Assembly: GCA_031551625.1 (NCBI GenBank)
Contig: JAVBNJ010000043.1
Span: 1-38,820 of the forward strand
DNA length: 38,820 nucleotides
Source of the DNA: JAVBNJ01 sp031551625
GTDB lineage: Bacteria > Bacteroidota > Bacteroidia > Bacteroidales > UBA932
Reading direction: 5' to 3'
Shown here: in pieces, positions 32,311-38,820 of the stretch
How positions within the stretch are numbered: the stretch's first letter is position 1
How the letters are laid out: every line of letters starts with the position of its first letter
Program-made: the position numbers and the translations under genes
Notes under the pieces: generated by a model
Databases searched by the model: none
What the model was told of the DNA's origin: nothing
The model's input: only the letters and a program-made list of their open reading frames with translations

Positions 32311-33060
32311 ATGAGAAAAATTCTTTCTATTACATTTCTTGTAGTTGGTATCATTTGCTTTTCAATAGCCACCGTTACTACCATTGCATTTGGTTTCACA
32401 GTAGGCAATGCCATGGGGTTAAGTGCCGGCATATTTTTCATTACGCTGTACTTCTTGTATCCGAAATTCTCGCCCCGCCTGCGCAAATGGATAACCGTTG
32501 TATTGCTTTTTGCCACAGGTTTTGCAGTGGGCATGATTATTTTTATTGCTATTAAGGGCGCACGTAACACTGCGACATTCCGCGAAGACGCGGTGCTGGT
32601 ACTCGGGAGTGGTATCAAAGGCGAAAAGCTTTTGCTTACATTACAGCAGCGACTGGATAAATGTATTGACTATTTACAGCACAACCCTGGTGTATTGGTT
32701 GTGGTGAGCGGCGGACAGGGGCGCAACGAAGATATTCCCGAAGCCACTGCCATGAAACGTTACTTAGTTGCCAAAGGTATCGACCCTGCACAAATTATTG
32801 AGGAAATGCGCTCGCGCGACACCAAAGAAAATATGCAATTATCGAAAGCGATTTTCGATAATTATTTTGCTGTACAAGGAAAACAAAATTATACAGTGGT
32901 TTGCATTACCAGCGATTTCCATGCCCAGCGCGCCGCCTTGTTAGCTAAGCGATACGGATTGCATGTAACTCACTACAATGCCCCTGTAGCATGGTATCTC
33001 CGTCCTTCCACTTATTGCCGCGAAGTAGTATCGTACTGCAAATTGTGGGTGACAAAATGA
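32311..33060 (+). CDS. YdcF/SanA-family (DUF218) membrane protein
   Basis: 249 residues. Three hydrophobic segments (about 4-26, 30-48 and 58-80) precede a cytoplasmic-fold DUF218 domain: A-V-L-V-L-G-S-G-I-K-G near 92, R-L-D-K-C-I-D-Y-L near 110, V-V-V-S-G-G-Q-G near 130, E-A-T-A-M-K-R-Y-L near 145, E-x-x-S-x-D-T-K-E-N near 168 and S-D-F-H-A-Q-R-A near 207. Same architecture as ElyC/YdcF-like envelope proteins linked to cell-wall or polysaccharide processes; the reaction is unknown. It may share a transcript with the upstream phosphatase gene. Confidence 0.85.
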   Translation: MRKILSITFLVVGIICFSIATVTTIAFGFTVGNAMGLSAGIFFITLYFLYPKFSPRLRKWITVVLLFATGFAVGMIIFIAIKGARNTATFREDAVLVLGSGIKGEKLLLTLQQRLDKCIDYLQHNPGVLVVVSGGQGRNEDIPEATAMKRYLVAKGIDPAQIIEEMRSRDTKENMQLSKAIFDNYFAVQGKQNYTVVCITSDFHAQRAALLAKRYGLHVTHYNAPVAWYLRPSTYCREVVSYCKLWVTK

Positions 33061-33064
33061 TTTT

Positions 33065-33114
33065 TTGCAAATTTAATTAGATATTTGCAAATTTAAAAAA
33101 AATAGCTACATTTG
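33065..33114 (+). promoter_or_regulatory. Promoter with tandem operator-like repeats
   Basis: -7 element TACATTTG at 33107-33114 and TTTG at 33084-33087 (19-nt spacing). The 12-mer TTGCAAATTTAA occurs at 33065-33076 and again at 33085-33096, exactly 20 bp apart, that is on one face of the helix and overlapping the -33 region. This resembles a regulator binding pair. Confidence 0.6.
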
Positions 33115-33171
33115 CAATACATACAGTATGTTCTTTAGCATTTAAACAGAGTCATCATAATGGCTCGTTCT

Positions 33172-33274
33172 GAAACTTGAAATCTGGAAAATTTCAACAT
33201 GTGAATAGGAAAAACACTACGCCAAACGTGGGTTTATTTATTATTCACATGGGTATTCCAGAACCTCAAGTTTC
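33172..33274 (+). ncRNA. Long structured stem-loop in the 5' leader
   Basis: Three consecutive helices pair in register: GAAACTTGA 33172-33180 with 33266-33274 (9 bp), TCTGGAA 33183-33189 with 33256-33262 (7 bp), and CATGTGAATA 33198-33207 with 33242-33251 (10 bp). Internal loops are 2x3 and 8x4 nt and the apical loop 34 nt. It lies about 55 nt downstream of the predicted transcription start and 200 nt before the coding region. It may be a cis-regulatory RNA, a small RNA, or an inserted palindromic element. I cannot assign it to a known riboswitch class. Confidence 0.55.
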
Positions 33275-33343
33275 AATAAAGTAAATCCATGTTTTATTTT
33301 ACTACTAATTGAAACGGGACGAAAAGGCAGCGAATAAAGTATT

Positions 33344-33436
33344 ATAGCAAGGGGTTGTTGTGTTTGTTTGTTGAACCGCAGATTTCGCAGATTAAAAATG
33401 CAGATTTCACGGATTGTAGAACAACCCCGATGCTAT
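33344..33436 (+). promoter_or_regulatory. Second leader stem-loop enclosing CGCAGATTT repeats
   Basis: ATAGC-aa-GGGGTTGTT (33344-33359) pairs with AACAACCCC-gat-GCTAT (33420-33436), 14 bp in two helices. The loop carries three copies of GCAGATT (33378-33408), a word common in dispersed Bacteroidota intergenic repeats. It ends 46 nt before the start codon. Between the two stem-loops and the gene no ORF is seen. Confidence 0.5.
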
Positions 33437-33482
33437 GAAATATAAACTAAAAATTTAGTTAAATTATTAAAATATAATTACT

Positions 33483-34523
33483 ATGAGAAAAATCTACTTT
33501 ATTTTATTGACTTTAGTGTGTGCATACACACATGTATTAGCTGAAAATTGTGTAACAGTGCAGCAAGTAAGTACCAATTACAAAAATTCCAGTGTTACAT
33601 TTGATGTATACTGGAAAAATTGTACCGGCGATGCCACTAAGCATCGTAATACAGTATGGGTCTTTGTCGATTATCAATTGGTGGATGCTAATGGCGCCCC
33701 CCTTACTCAATGGGCTCATGCACCGCTTGCCAGCGCCACGCCAACATTTGAAGTCGGCACGGCTACTTACACTCCCGGAAATACCGCCGGTTTCTGGTTA
33801 TACAATACCACCGGGAAAACATCGCGCGTAACCGTTCCGCTAAACATCCCTGCAAATTCGCGTTTTAACTGGTGTGCTTTCGCTACAGATTATCCACCGA
33901 ATATTGCTGCGGTAAATAACGGAACCTACACCTTAGGCGGAATGCCGTCTTTCACGATAAATGGACAAAACGTAGGCGGCAAGCAATATTCCGGCACGGT
34001 TAATTCCCTGGCCGACGCTACCAGCTGCCCGGGCTGCATTGCCATTCGTGATTTCAAGATAACATCGTCGAGTGTAACCATCCCGTGTTGCCCGAACTTG
34101 ACCAAAGTGGGCGGGGTAAACGGATATGCCGAATACTGCCGCGATCTGGCAGCCGACGCAGCTTCCAGCTATACCGGTTTAGGCTACGAAATAACGTCAG
34201 TCAGTTTAACGGCCGGTATTGACTGCGACGGGAAGAACTGCCCAAGTGGTTGGCGGTTGGCCACGTCGGCAGATTGTGAAAATATGAATGCCGTTTATCT
34301 GAAAATATGGGGACATGCCACAAATGTCGCACCAATAGCTAACAGTTGCTCTACAGGCTATGACGCATGTTCTTACTACGGAAAAAGAATGAAGATGTTT
34401 ATTTTCGGAACCTATTTAGATAAATCTTGCGGCATTTGGCAGGGCTTTGCAAAAGATTTTTATATCGGGGATGCCAACTATTCCATAACTATTTGGCCAA
34501 CGAAGATAATTTGCATCCGTTAA
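33483..34523 (+). CDS. Secreted protein with FISUMP-like C-terminal domain
   Basis: 346 residues with signal peptide (M-R-K-I-Y-F-I-L-L-T-L, cleavage after V-L-A). The N-terminal half (about 21-195) is a beta-rich domain (V-T-F-D-V-Y-W-K-N-C, V-W-V-F-V-D-Y-Q-L) with paired cysteines. The C-terminal domain (about 200-346) contains Y-C-R-D-L-A-A-D-A-A-S-S-Y-T-G, N-C-P-S-G-W-R-L-A-T and terminal I-I-C-I-R, the same blocks as the end of the repeat protein at 708-1709. CPSGWRL and the terminal C-x-R recall the FISUMP domain. No type IX secretion C-terminal sorting domain is evident. Function unknown; expression is probably controlled through the long leader. Confidence 0.8.
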   Translation: MRKIYFILLTLVCAYTHVLAENCVTVQQVSTNYKNSSVTFDVYWKNCTGDATKHRNTVWVFVDYQLVDANGAPLTQWAHAPLASATPTFEVGTATYTPGNTAGFWLYNTTGKTSRVTVPLNIPANSRFNWCAFATDYPPNIAAVNNGTYTLGGMPSFTINGQNVGGKQYSGTVNSLADATSCPGCIAIRDFKITSSSVTIPCCPNLTKVGGVNGYAEYCRDLAADAASSYTGLGYEITSVSLTAGIDCDGKNCPSGWRLATSADCENMNAVYLKIWGHATNVAPIANSCSTGYDACSYYGKRMKMFIFGTYLDKSCGIWQGFAKDFYIGDANYSITIWPTKIICIR

Positions 34524-34539
34524 ACTTTATATAATACAA

Positions 34540-34569
34540 AAAACGTGCGCCGAGTTTGGCGCACGTTTT
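34540..34569. terminator. Bidirectional terminator between FISUMP-like gene and pnp
   Basis: AAAACGTGCGCC / GGCGCACGTTTT, a perfect 12-bp stem (34540-34551 / 34558-34569) with a 6-nt loop and A/T runs on both flanks, between convergent genes. Confidence 0.9.
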
Positions 34570-34589
34570 CCATTTATCTATCGAAGAAC

Positions 34590-36857
34590 TTAGTCATGCC
34601 GCGGCTTGCGGTCGCGGTCACCATGACGGTCACCACGGTCGCGACGATCACGGTCGCCGTGGTGTCTATCGCGGCGGTCGCTATCGCGCGATGAACGCGG
34701 TTTGCGCTCAGGTTCCACATAACCTTCGGGTTTGTCTTGCAGCGCACGCATCGACAGGCGAAGCTTGCCGGTTTTTTCATCGACTTCCAGCAATTTTACC
34801 GTTACCGTGTCGCCAATGTTCACAAGGTCTTCTACCTTGTTGGTCTTGCCCCACGCCATTTCCGAGATGTGCAACAAACCTTCTTTACCCGGTAGAATTT
34901 CTACAAATGCGCCGAAAGCCGGAGCATCGGGTTTGTTAGGAATGCCGGTTACTTTTCCGGTATACACCGCTCCTACTTCAGGAATAGTTGTAATACCTTT
35001 AATCCAGTTCAATGCCGCTTCGATCGATTCTTTCGATTCGCCGAACACATCTACCAAACCTTTGCCATCGGCTTCGGTAATGGTAATAGTGGTGCCCGTT
35101 ACTTTCTGGATTTCCTGAATTACCTTGCCACCGGTACCGATTACCGCACCGATAAAATCGGCCGGAATAACAATTTGTTCCAGGCGCGGTACATGCGGTT
35201 TCAGTTCGGCGCGCGGCGCGTCGATGGTCTTCATCATTTCGCCCATAATGTGCAAGCGGCCTTGCTTGGCTTGTTCCAAAGCTTGCTCCAGCACTTCATA
35301 CGAAAGGCCATCTACTTTAATGTCCATTTGTGTAGCAGTAATACCATCTTTGGTACCTGTTACTTTAAAGTCCATGTCGCCCAAGTGGTCTTCGTCGCCA
35401 AGGATATCTGAAAGCACGGCGTATTTTTTCGTTTTGCTATCGGTTATCAAACCCATGGCAATACCCGATACCGGTTTCTTGAGTTGAATACCGGCATCCA
35501 TCAACGCCAGCGTGCCGGCGCAAACGGTAGCCATCGACGATGAGCCGTTCGATTCGAGGATATCCGAAACGACACGTACCGCATACGGATTCTCTTCGCC
35601 AATAGGAACCATCGGTTTCAAGGCACGAAACGCCAAATTTCCGTGACCTATTTCGCGACGGCTGGTACCACGCGATGCTTTAGCTTCGCCGGTCGAGAAC
35701 GGTGGAAAGTTATAGTGCAATACAAATTGTTGTTCGCCTTGCACCAACACTTCGTCAATTTCTTTTTGGTCGAGTTTTGTTCCCAACGTAACAGTAGTCA
35801 ACGATTGCGTTTCGCCACGTGTGAACACTGCCGAACCATGGGCTGCCGGTAAGTAATCTATTTCGCACCAAATCGGGCGGATTTGTTTGGTATTACGGCC
35901 GTCGAGACGCACTCCTTCGTCGAGAATCATGTTACGCATCGCTTCTTTTTCTACTGCGTGGTAGTAGCGGTTAATCATGATTTTCTTTTCGGCGCGTTCT
36001 TCTTCCGGCAACGTTTGGATAAATTCTTCTTTCAATGCACTGAATGCATCGGTGCGGGCGTGCTTGTCGGTGCCTGATTTGGCAATGGCATAGCAACGGT
36101 CGTAACAGAACGAACGAATAGCTGCTTGTAATGTTTCGTCATTGGTTTCGTGGCTGTAAGCACGTTTTTGCGTTTTTCCCACAGCTTCCATCAATTCCAT
36201 TTGCACCTGGCATTGCTTTTTGATTTCGATGTGGGCAAATTTAATTGCTTCGAGCATGTCGTGTTCGCTCACTTCCTTCATTTCGCCTTCCACCATCATG
36301 ATGTTGTCAAAAGTAGCGGCTACCATAATGTCGAGGTCAGCTCCTTCGAGTTCTTTGAATGTCGGATTGATTTTAAATTCGCCACCGATGCGTGCCACAC
36401 GTACTTCGGAAATAGGGCCGCCAAACGGAATGTCGCTCACGGCCAATGCAGCCGAAGCAGCCAAGCCGGCCAGCGCATCGGGCATAATATTTTTATCGGC
36501 CGAAATCAGGTTCACCGTTACATACACTTCGGCATGGAAGTCGTCCGGAAACAAGGGGCGTAGCGCACGGTCAATGAGGCGCGATACTAAAATTTCCGAA
36601 TCGTTCGGACGAGCTTCGCGTTTCAGGAAACCGCCCGGATAACGGCCTGCAGCAGCGTACTTCTCTTTGTACTCTACCGACAACGGCATAAAATCTACAT
36701 CTTCTTTTGCGTCTTTAGCGCAAGTTACGGCGGCCAACAACATGGTGTCGCCCATTTTCACAACTACAGAGCCATCGGCCTGCTTGGCCATTTTGCCTGT
36801 TTCGATCTCAATTGATCGTCCATCGTTCAGCGTGATGGTTTTCTTTACAATATTCAT
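34590..36857 (-). CDS. pnp: Polynucleotide phosphorylase
   Basis: 755 residues: two RNase PH domains (about 10-230 and 310-550; the second with G-R-G-type F-T-R-G-E-T-Q and G-D-E-D-H-L-G-D-M-D-F-K catalytic segment near 485), KH domain (I-G-A-V-I-G-T-G-G-K-V-I-Q-E-I near 570), S1 domain (V-Y-T-G-K-V-T-G-I near 645, L-L-H-I-S-E-M near 680), then a tail of about 35 residues made almost only of R, D, H and G. Degrades RNA 3' to 5' with phosphate. The basic-acidic tail extends beyond the usual S1 end and may bind RNA or partners. It lies downstream of rpsO, a conserved order. Confidence 0.97.
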   Translation of the reverse strand: MNIVKKTITLNDGRSIEIETGKMAKQADGSVVVKMGDTMLLAAVTCAKDAKEDVDFMPLSVEYKEKYAAAGRYPGGFLKREARPNDSEILVSRLIDRALRPLFPDDFHAEVYVTVNLISADKNIMPDALAGLAASAALAVSDIPFGGPISEVRVARIGGEFKINPTFKELEGADLDIMVAATFDNIMMVEGEMKEVSEHDMLEAIKFAHIEIKKQCQVQMELMEAVGKTQKRAYSHETNDETLQAAIRSFCYDRCYAIAKSGTDKHARTDAFSALKEEFIQTLPEEERAEKKIMINRYYHAVEKEAMRNMILDEGVRLDGRNTKQIRPIWCEIDYLPAAHGSAVFTRGETQSLTTVTLGTKLDQKEIDEVLVQGEQQFVLHYNFPPFSTGEAKASRGTSRREIGHGNLAFRALKPMVPIGEENPYAVRVVSDILESNGSSSMATVCAGTLALMDAGIQLKKPVSGIAMGLITDSKTKKYAVLSDILGDEDHLGDMDFKVTGTKDGITATQMDIKVDGLSYEVLEQALEQAKQGRLHIMGEMMKTIDAPRAELKPHVPRLEQIVIPADFIGAVIGTGGKVIQEIQKVTGTTITITEADGKGLVDVFGESKESIEAALNWIKGITTIPEVGAVYTGKVTGIPNKPDAPAFGAFVEILPGKEGLLHISEMAWGKTNKVEDLVNIGDTVTVKLLEVDEKTGKLRLSMRALQDKPEGYVEPERKPRSSRDSDRRDRHHGDRDRRDRGDRHGDRDRKPRHD

Positions 36858-36889
36858 AATATTTCTGCTTACCCTCCGCTACCCCCACT

Positions 36890-36957
36890 GGGCAGTTGTT
36901 TTTAATTTTTATTTTCATCATCTACACCAATGCCCACCGGAGAGTCTTTTTGGGCAT
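36890..36957 (-). promoter_or_regulatory. pnp: pnp leader with alternative hairpins
   Basis: On the minus strand ATGCCCA (36957-36951) can pair with TGGGCAT (36936-36930), while the same TGGGCA can instead pair with a second TGCCCA further down (36894-36889). The leader thus holds two mutually exclusive short stems. pnp autoregulation through its leader is known in E. coli; here it is inference. Confidence 0.35.
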
Positions 36958-36961
36958 GTGT

Positions 36962-37000
36962 AAAAAAACAAAGAGGCAATTGCTCTGCATTGCCCCTTTG
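36962..37000 (-). terminator. Terminator between rpsO and pnp
   Basis: CAAAGAGGCAAT (36969-36980) pairs with ATTGCCCCTTTG (36989-37000), one mismatch, 8-nt loop, with seven T on the minus strand directly after. Confidence 0.8.
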
Positions 37001-37006
37001 TCGCAT

Positions 37007-37282
37007 TTATTTTCGAAGGTTTAGAGCCTTTACGATTTCCCTGTATCGCTCGATGTCGGTCGCCTTCAAGTAATCAAGCAGGCGACGACGCTTACCAACC
37101 AAACGCAGCAACGAACGTTGCGTGCCGTAGTCCTTTTTATTGGACTTCAAGTGGTCTGTAAGGTGAGTAATACGGTAGGAAAATAACGCAATTTGGCCCT
37201 CGGGAGAACCGGTGTCGGTATTAGACTTCCCGTACTGTCCGAAAATCTCTTGCTTTTTTTCAGCGGTCAAATAAACAGCCAT
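37007..37282 (-). CDS. rpsO: 30S ribosomal protein S15
   Basis: 91 residues, near the family's usual 88-90. Typical features: T-G-S-P-E-G-Q-I-A-L-F-S-Y-R-I near 21, L-T-D-H-L-K-S-N-K-K-D-Y-G near 36, and R-S-L-L-R-L-V-G-K-R-R-R-L-L-D-Y-L near 55. Binds 16S rRNA in the small-subunit platform. Gene order rpsO then pnp is conserved; a terminator separates them here. Confidence 0.97.
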   Translation of the reverse strand: MAVYLTAEKKQEIFGQYGKSNTDTGSPEGQIALFSYRITHLTDHLKSNKKDYGTQRSLLRLVGKRRRLLDYLKATDIERYREIVKALNLRK

Positions 37283-37328
37283 AGTTGCAATTGATTTTTG
37301 TGATTTGTTAATAATTAATTTTCTGTTT

Positions 37329-37355
37329 CCCTAATTTTTAGGGAGCGCAAAGATA
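37329..37355 (-). promoter_or_regulatory. rpsO: rpsO promoter and start-site hairpin
   Basis: Minus-strand -7 element TATCTTTG at 37355-37348. At the expected transcript start lies CCCTAA-ttt-TTAGGG (37329-37343), a small hairpin at the very 5' end of the mRNA that could protect it or serve S15 control. Confidence 0.55.
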
Positions 37356-37382
37356 CGACATTTTTTGGAATCTGCAAAATTT

Positions 37383-37898
37383 TTACACTGCTAACATAAT
37401 TCCTTTATGTAAGCGTTGCGCATCGGGGCCATGAAAAAACAGAGTGTCCGTAACAGTTTGGTATTCGAACGGCACATATTGTTGTAACTGCACGGCCATG
37501 AAGTTCCCGTCTTTCTCCGTATATGTCTTCAGCAACAACGCCTTGTTACCGTCTTCCGTAAATTTATAACCCGGCTTTACATCTCCATTGAGGCATGCCA
37601 TCAGATAGTTTTTATCGTTTAATGAATAGTAAAAGTCTTTTTGGAGAACCGGCTTTTTAGTAACTGTATAGCGGTGCTTCGGCGCTTTTGCAAACATTAC
37701 AATGCCGGCAATGAGCACAGCGGTACCGATAAGCGGCAATGCAATACCTTGCATTGCAGATGATACAAGCGGCAATAGGGCCATAGCTATCCCTGCAATA
37801 ATGATGGCCAGCGGAAGAGAACGTTGCTGGGCTTTTACTATGTTATGTTCAACGGCCTTTTCGGCAAATGTTTCGTTAATTGATTTATTATTTTCCAT
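37383..37898 (-). CDS. Hypothetical membrane protein
   Basis: 171 residues. Charged N-terminus (1-25), two adjacent hydrophobic helices (about 28-46 and 50-69), then a soluble C-terminal region of about 100 residues starting K-A-P-K-H-R-Y. No family recognised. It is followed by rpsO on the same strand, but the rpsO promoter lies between them. Confidence 0.7.
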   Translation of the reverse strand: MENNKSINETFAEKAVEHNIVKAQQRSLPLAIIIAGIAMALLPLVSSAMQGIALPLIGTAVLIAGIVMFAKAPKHRYTVTKKPVLQKDFYYSLNDKNYLMACLNGDVKPGYKFTEDGNKALLLKTYTEKDGNFMAVQLQQYVPFEYQTVTDTLFFHGPDAQRLHKGIMLAV

Positions 37899-37992
37899 GT
37901 TTTTATTTTTTTAAGTTATTGAATGAATACAGCACACCCACCTTCCCTTATGCAATAAGAGAAACAATGGTTGTTAAAAATAAAAAAGGAAA

Positions 37993-38379
37993 TTAAATGC
38001 GCATTTTTCGTAATGCAAAAATATAATATTCGATGGTGGCTATGCCCTGTGATGGTAATTGCAGATATATATGTCGAAGAGCGCGATCGAAACCGGATAA
38101 CGATAATATACCAACGGTTTGTTGCGGAATTTTCTGCACACCTCGCGATAAATCTTGGAAAGTATTGAGTACTGTATGCTCCTGCACCGCCACAAATGGT
38201 GTATCAAGCATATTAAGTACCGATGCCGGCGAGCCGTGAGTTCCGGGAAGTAATAATCCGTTAGCCGTTTCTTGAGACAGGAGCAAGTAGCGCCCTATCT
38301 CCCGTTCACCACCGAATACGTAGAACAAGCAACCTATGAGAACTATTTTTAGAAATACTGCTATTCGCGTAGTGATCAT
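37993..38379 (-). CDS. Hypothetical small exported or membrane protein
   Basis: 128 residues with one N-terminal hydrophobic segment (I-A-V-F-L-K-I-V-L-I-G-C-L-F-Y-V-F) followed by a soluble region without recognised motifs. A -7-like sequence TACCTTTA (38417-38410, minus) upstream supports expression. No other long ORF competes here. Family unknown. Confidence 0.5.
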   Translation of the reverse strand: MITTRIAVFLKIVLIGCLFYVFGGEREIGRYLLLSQETANGLLLPGTHGSPASVLNMLDTPFVAVQEHTVLNTFQDLSRGVQKIPQQTVGILSLSGFDRALRHIYLQLPSQGIATIEYYIFALRKMRI

Positions 38380-38409
38380 TTTATGAAAATGAAATATAAT
38401 TATAATTTG

Positions 38410-38417
38410 TAAAGGTA
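38410..38417 (-). promoter_or_regulatory. Probable -7 element TACCTTTA
   Basis: One mismatch to TAnnTTTG, 30 nt before ATG 38379 on the minus strand. Confidence 0.35.
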
Positions 38418-38517
38418 CTATATTTTTCGGGAATTATACATTATTACACCGGCAACTATCAAAACTTAGACATTGTATATTACTATAATGGCATTTGTTT
38501 TTTCCAAACCTTTTTCT

Positions 38518-38525
38518 TAAATTTG
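38518..38525 (+). promoter_or_regulatory. -7 element TAAATTTG of the EF-G-like gene
   Basis: Match to TAnnTTTG, 38 nt before ATG 38564. Confidence 0.55.
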
Positions 38526-38563
38526 ACTGCTAAAATTTAATGAAACACTAAATTTAATCTAAT

Positions 38564-38820
38564 ATGCAAACGTACCCTACCGAAAAAATCCGTAATGTGG
38601 TGCTACTTGGTGGCACCCACTCTGGGAAAACAACCCTTGCCGAAGCAATGCTTTTCGAAGGAAAAGTGATTGACCGCCGCGGTACCATTGAAGGTAAAAA
38701 TACCGTAAGCGATTCGACAGAGGTGGAGCAGCTTTACCAACGTTCTATTTATTCGTCGTTACTATATACGGAATTTTTGGAGCGTAAGTTGAATATTATC
38801 GACACACCGGGTTCCGACGA
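38564..38820 (+). CDS. Elongation factor G-like GTPase (3' partial)
   Basis: The open frame runs from ATG 38564 to the window end (85 codons). It reads M-Q-T-Y-P-T-E-K-I-R-N-V-V-L-L-G, P-loop G-G-T-H-S-G-K-T-T-L near residue 17, and the G3 motif I-I-D-T-P-G near 79. The layout (I-R-N-V, A-E-A-M-L-F, S-D-S-T-E-V-E) resembles the second EF-G paralogue common in Bacteroidota rather than canonical FusA. Role in translation or ribosome recycling cannot be decided from the fragment. Confidence 0.85.
   Translation, partial: MQTYPTEKIRNVVLLGGTHSGKTTLAEAMLFEGKVIDRRGTIEGKNTVSDSTEVEQLYQRSIYSSLLYTEFLERKLNIIDTPGSD

Noticed and set aside
32217..32618. 133-aa minus-strand ORF opposite the YdcF-like gene
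   Set aside because: It crosses the REP-like repeat and is antisense to a recognisable membrane protein gene.
33483..34523. Type IX secretion cargo with a C-terminal sorting domain
   Set aside because: The C-terminus is Cys-rich and FISUMP-like and lacks the usual K-V-Y-x-x-x-G and terminal V-K-V-like features of the sorting domain.
34732..36963. Several plus-strand ORFs opposite pnp
   Set aside because: Shadow frames of a highly conserved gene with no independent signal.

Overview
The window is chromosomal DNA from a member of the Bacteroidota, most likely order Bacteroidales. Supporting signs are the Bacteroidetes promoter -7 element TAnnTTTG (usually TATCTTTG) in front of at least a dozen genes, weak or absent Shine-Dalgarno sequences, and a characteristic gene set: a GldJ-type lipoprotein next to murF, DUF4254 and DUF3109 proteins, bactofilin, sigma-54, FISUMP-like secreted proteins, GH29 fucosidase, sulfatase and an EF-G paralogue. 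Functions come from motif recognition and reading the sequence; no database search was run.

Layout. 1-1990: the 3' part of a secreted protein with four tandem Ig-like repeats, cut by an in-frame amber codon, then a terminator and a decayed orphan repeat unit. 2012-4973: TPR lipoprotein and an EnvC-like degenerate LytM protein, overlapping genes. 5000-8204: a 3.2-kb candidate island between a 17-bp fragment of tRNA-Asp and the intact tRNA-Asp gene; it carries an AlbA_2/Schlafen-type ATPase regulator and a convergent two-gene operon (unknown 199-aa protein plus a HEPN-like protein whose catalytic-looking motif lies in the -1 frame behind a TTTAAAT slippery heptamer). 8404-18896: housekeeping (polyprenyl synthase, DUF4254, histidinol phosphatase, exonuclease III, bactofilin, RpoN, Upp, alpha-L-fucosidase, CysS, serine deaminase) with relics of an antitoxin gene and of interspersed palindromic repeats. 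19012-23169: GldJ-like lipoprotein, MurF and an MscS channel. 23190-29244, all on the minus strand: two lipoproteins, TrmB, SufS, a CtlX-like hydrolase, a GxxExxY gene relic, ornithine aminotransferase and DUF3109. 29340-33060: sulfatase, alkaline phosphatase, YdcF-like membrane protein. 33061-34523: a long structured leader and a second FISUMP-like secreted protein sharing its C-terminal domain with the protein at the window start. 34590-38820: pnp, rpsO, two unknown membrane or exported proteins and the start of an EF-G-like gene.

Working together: RocD plus the CtlX-like hydrolase suggest an arginine/citrulline-ornithine catabolic pair; fucosidase, sulfatase and alkaline phosphatase are exported enzymes that would release sugars, sulfate and phosphate from polymers. 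The most unusual regions are the tRNA-Asp island (candidate defence or toxin-antitoxin cargo) and the roughly 360-nt leader at 33115-33482, which has two long stem-loops behind a promoter carrying 12-bp direct repeats spaced two helical turns apart.
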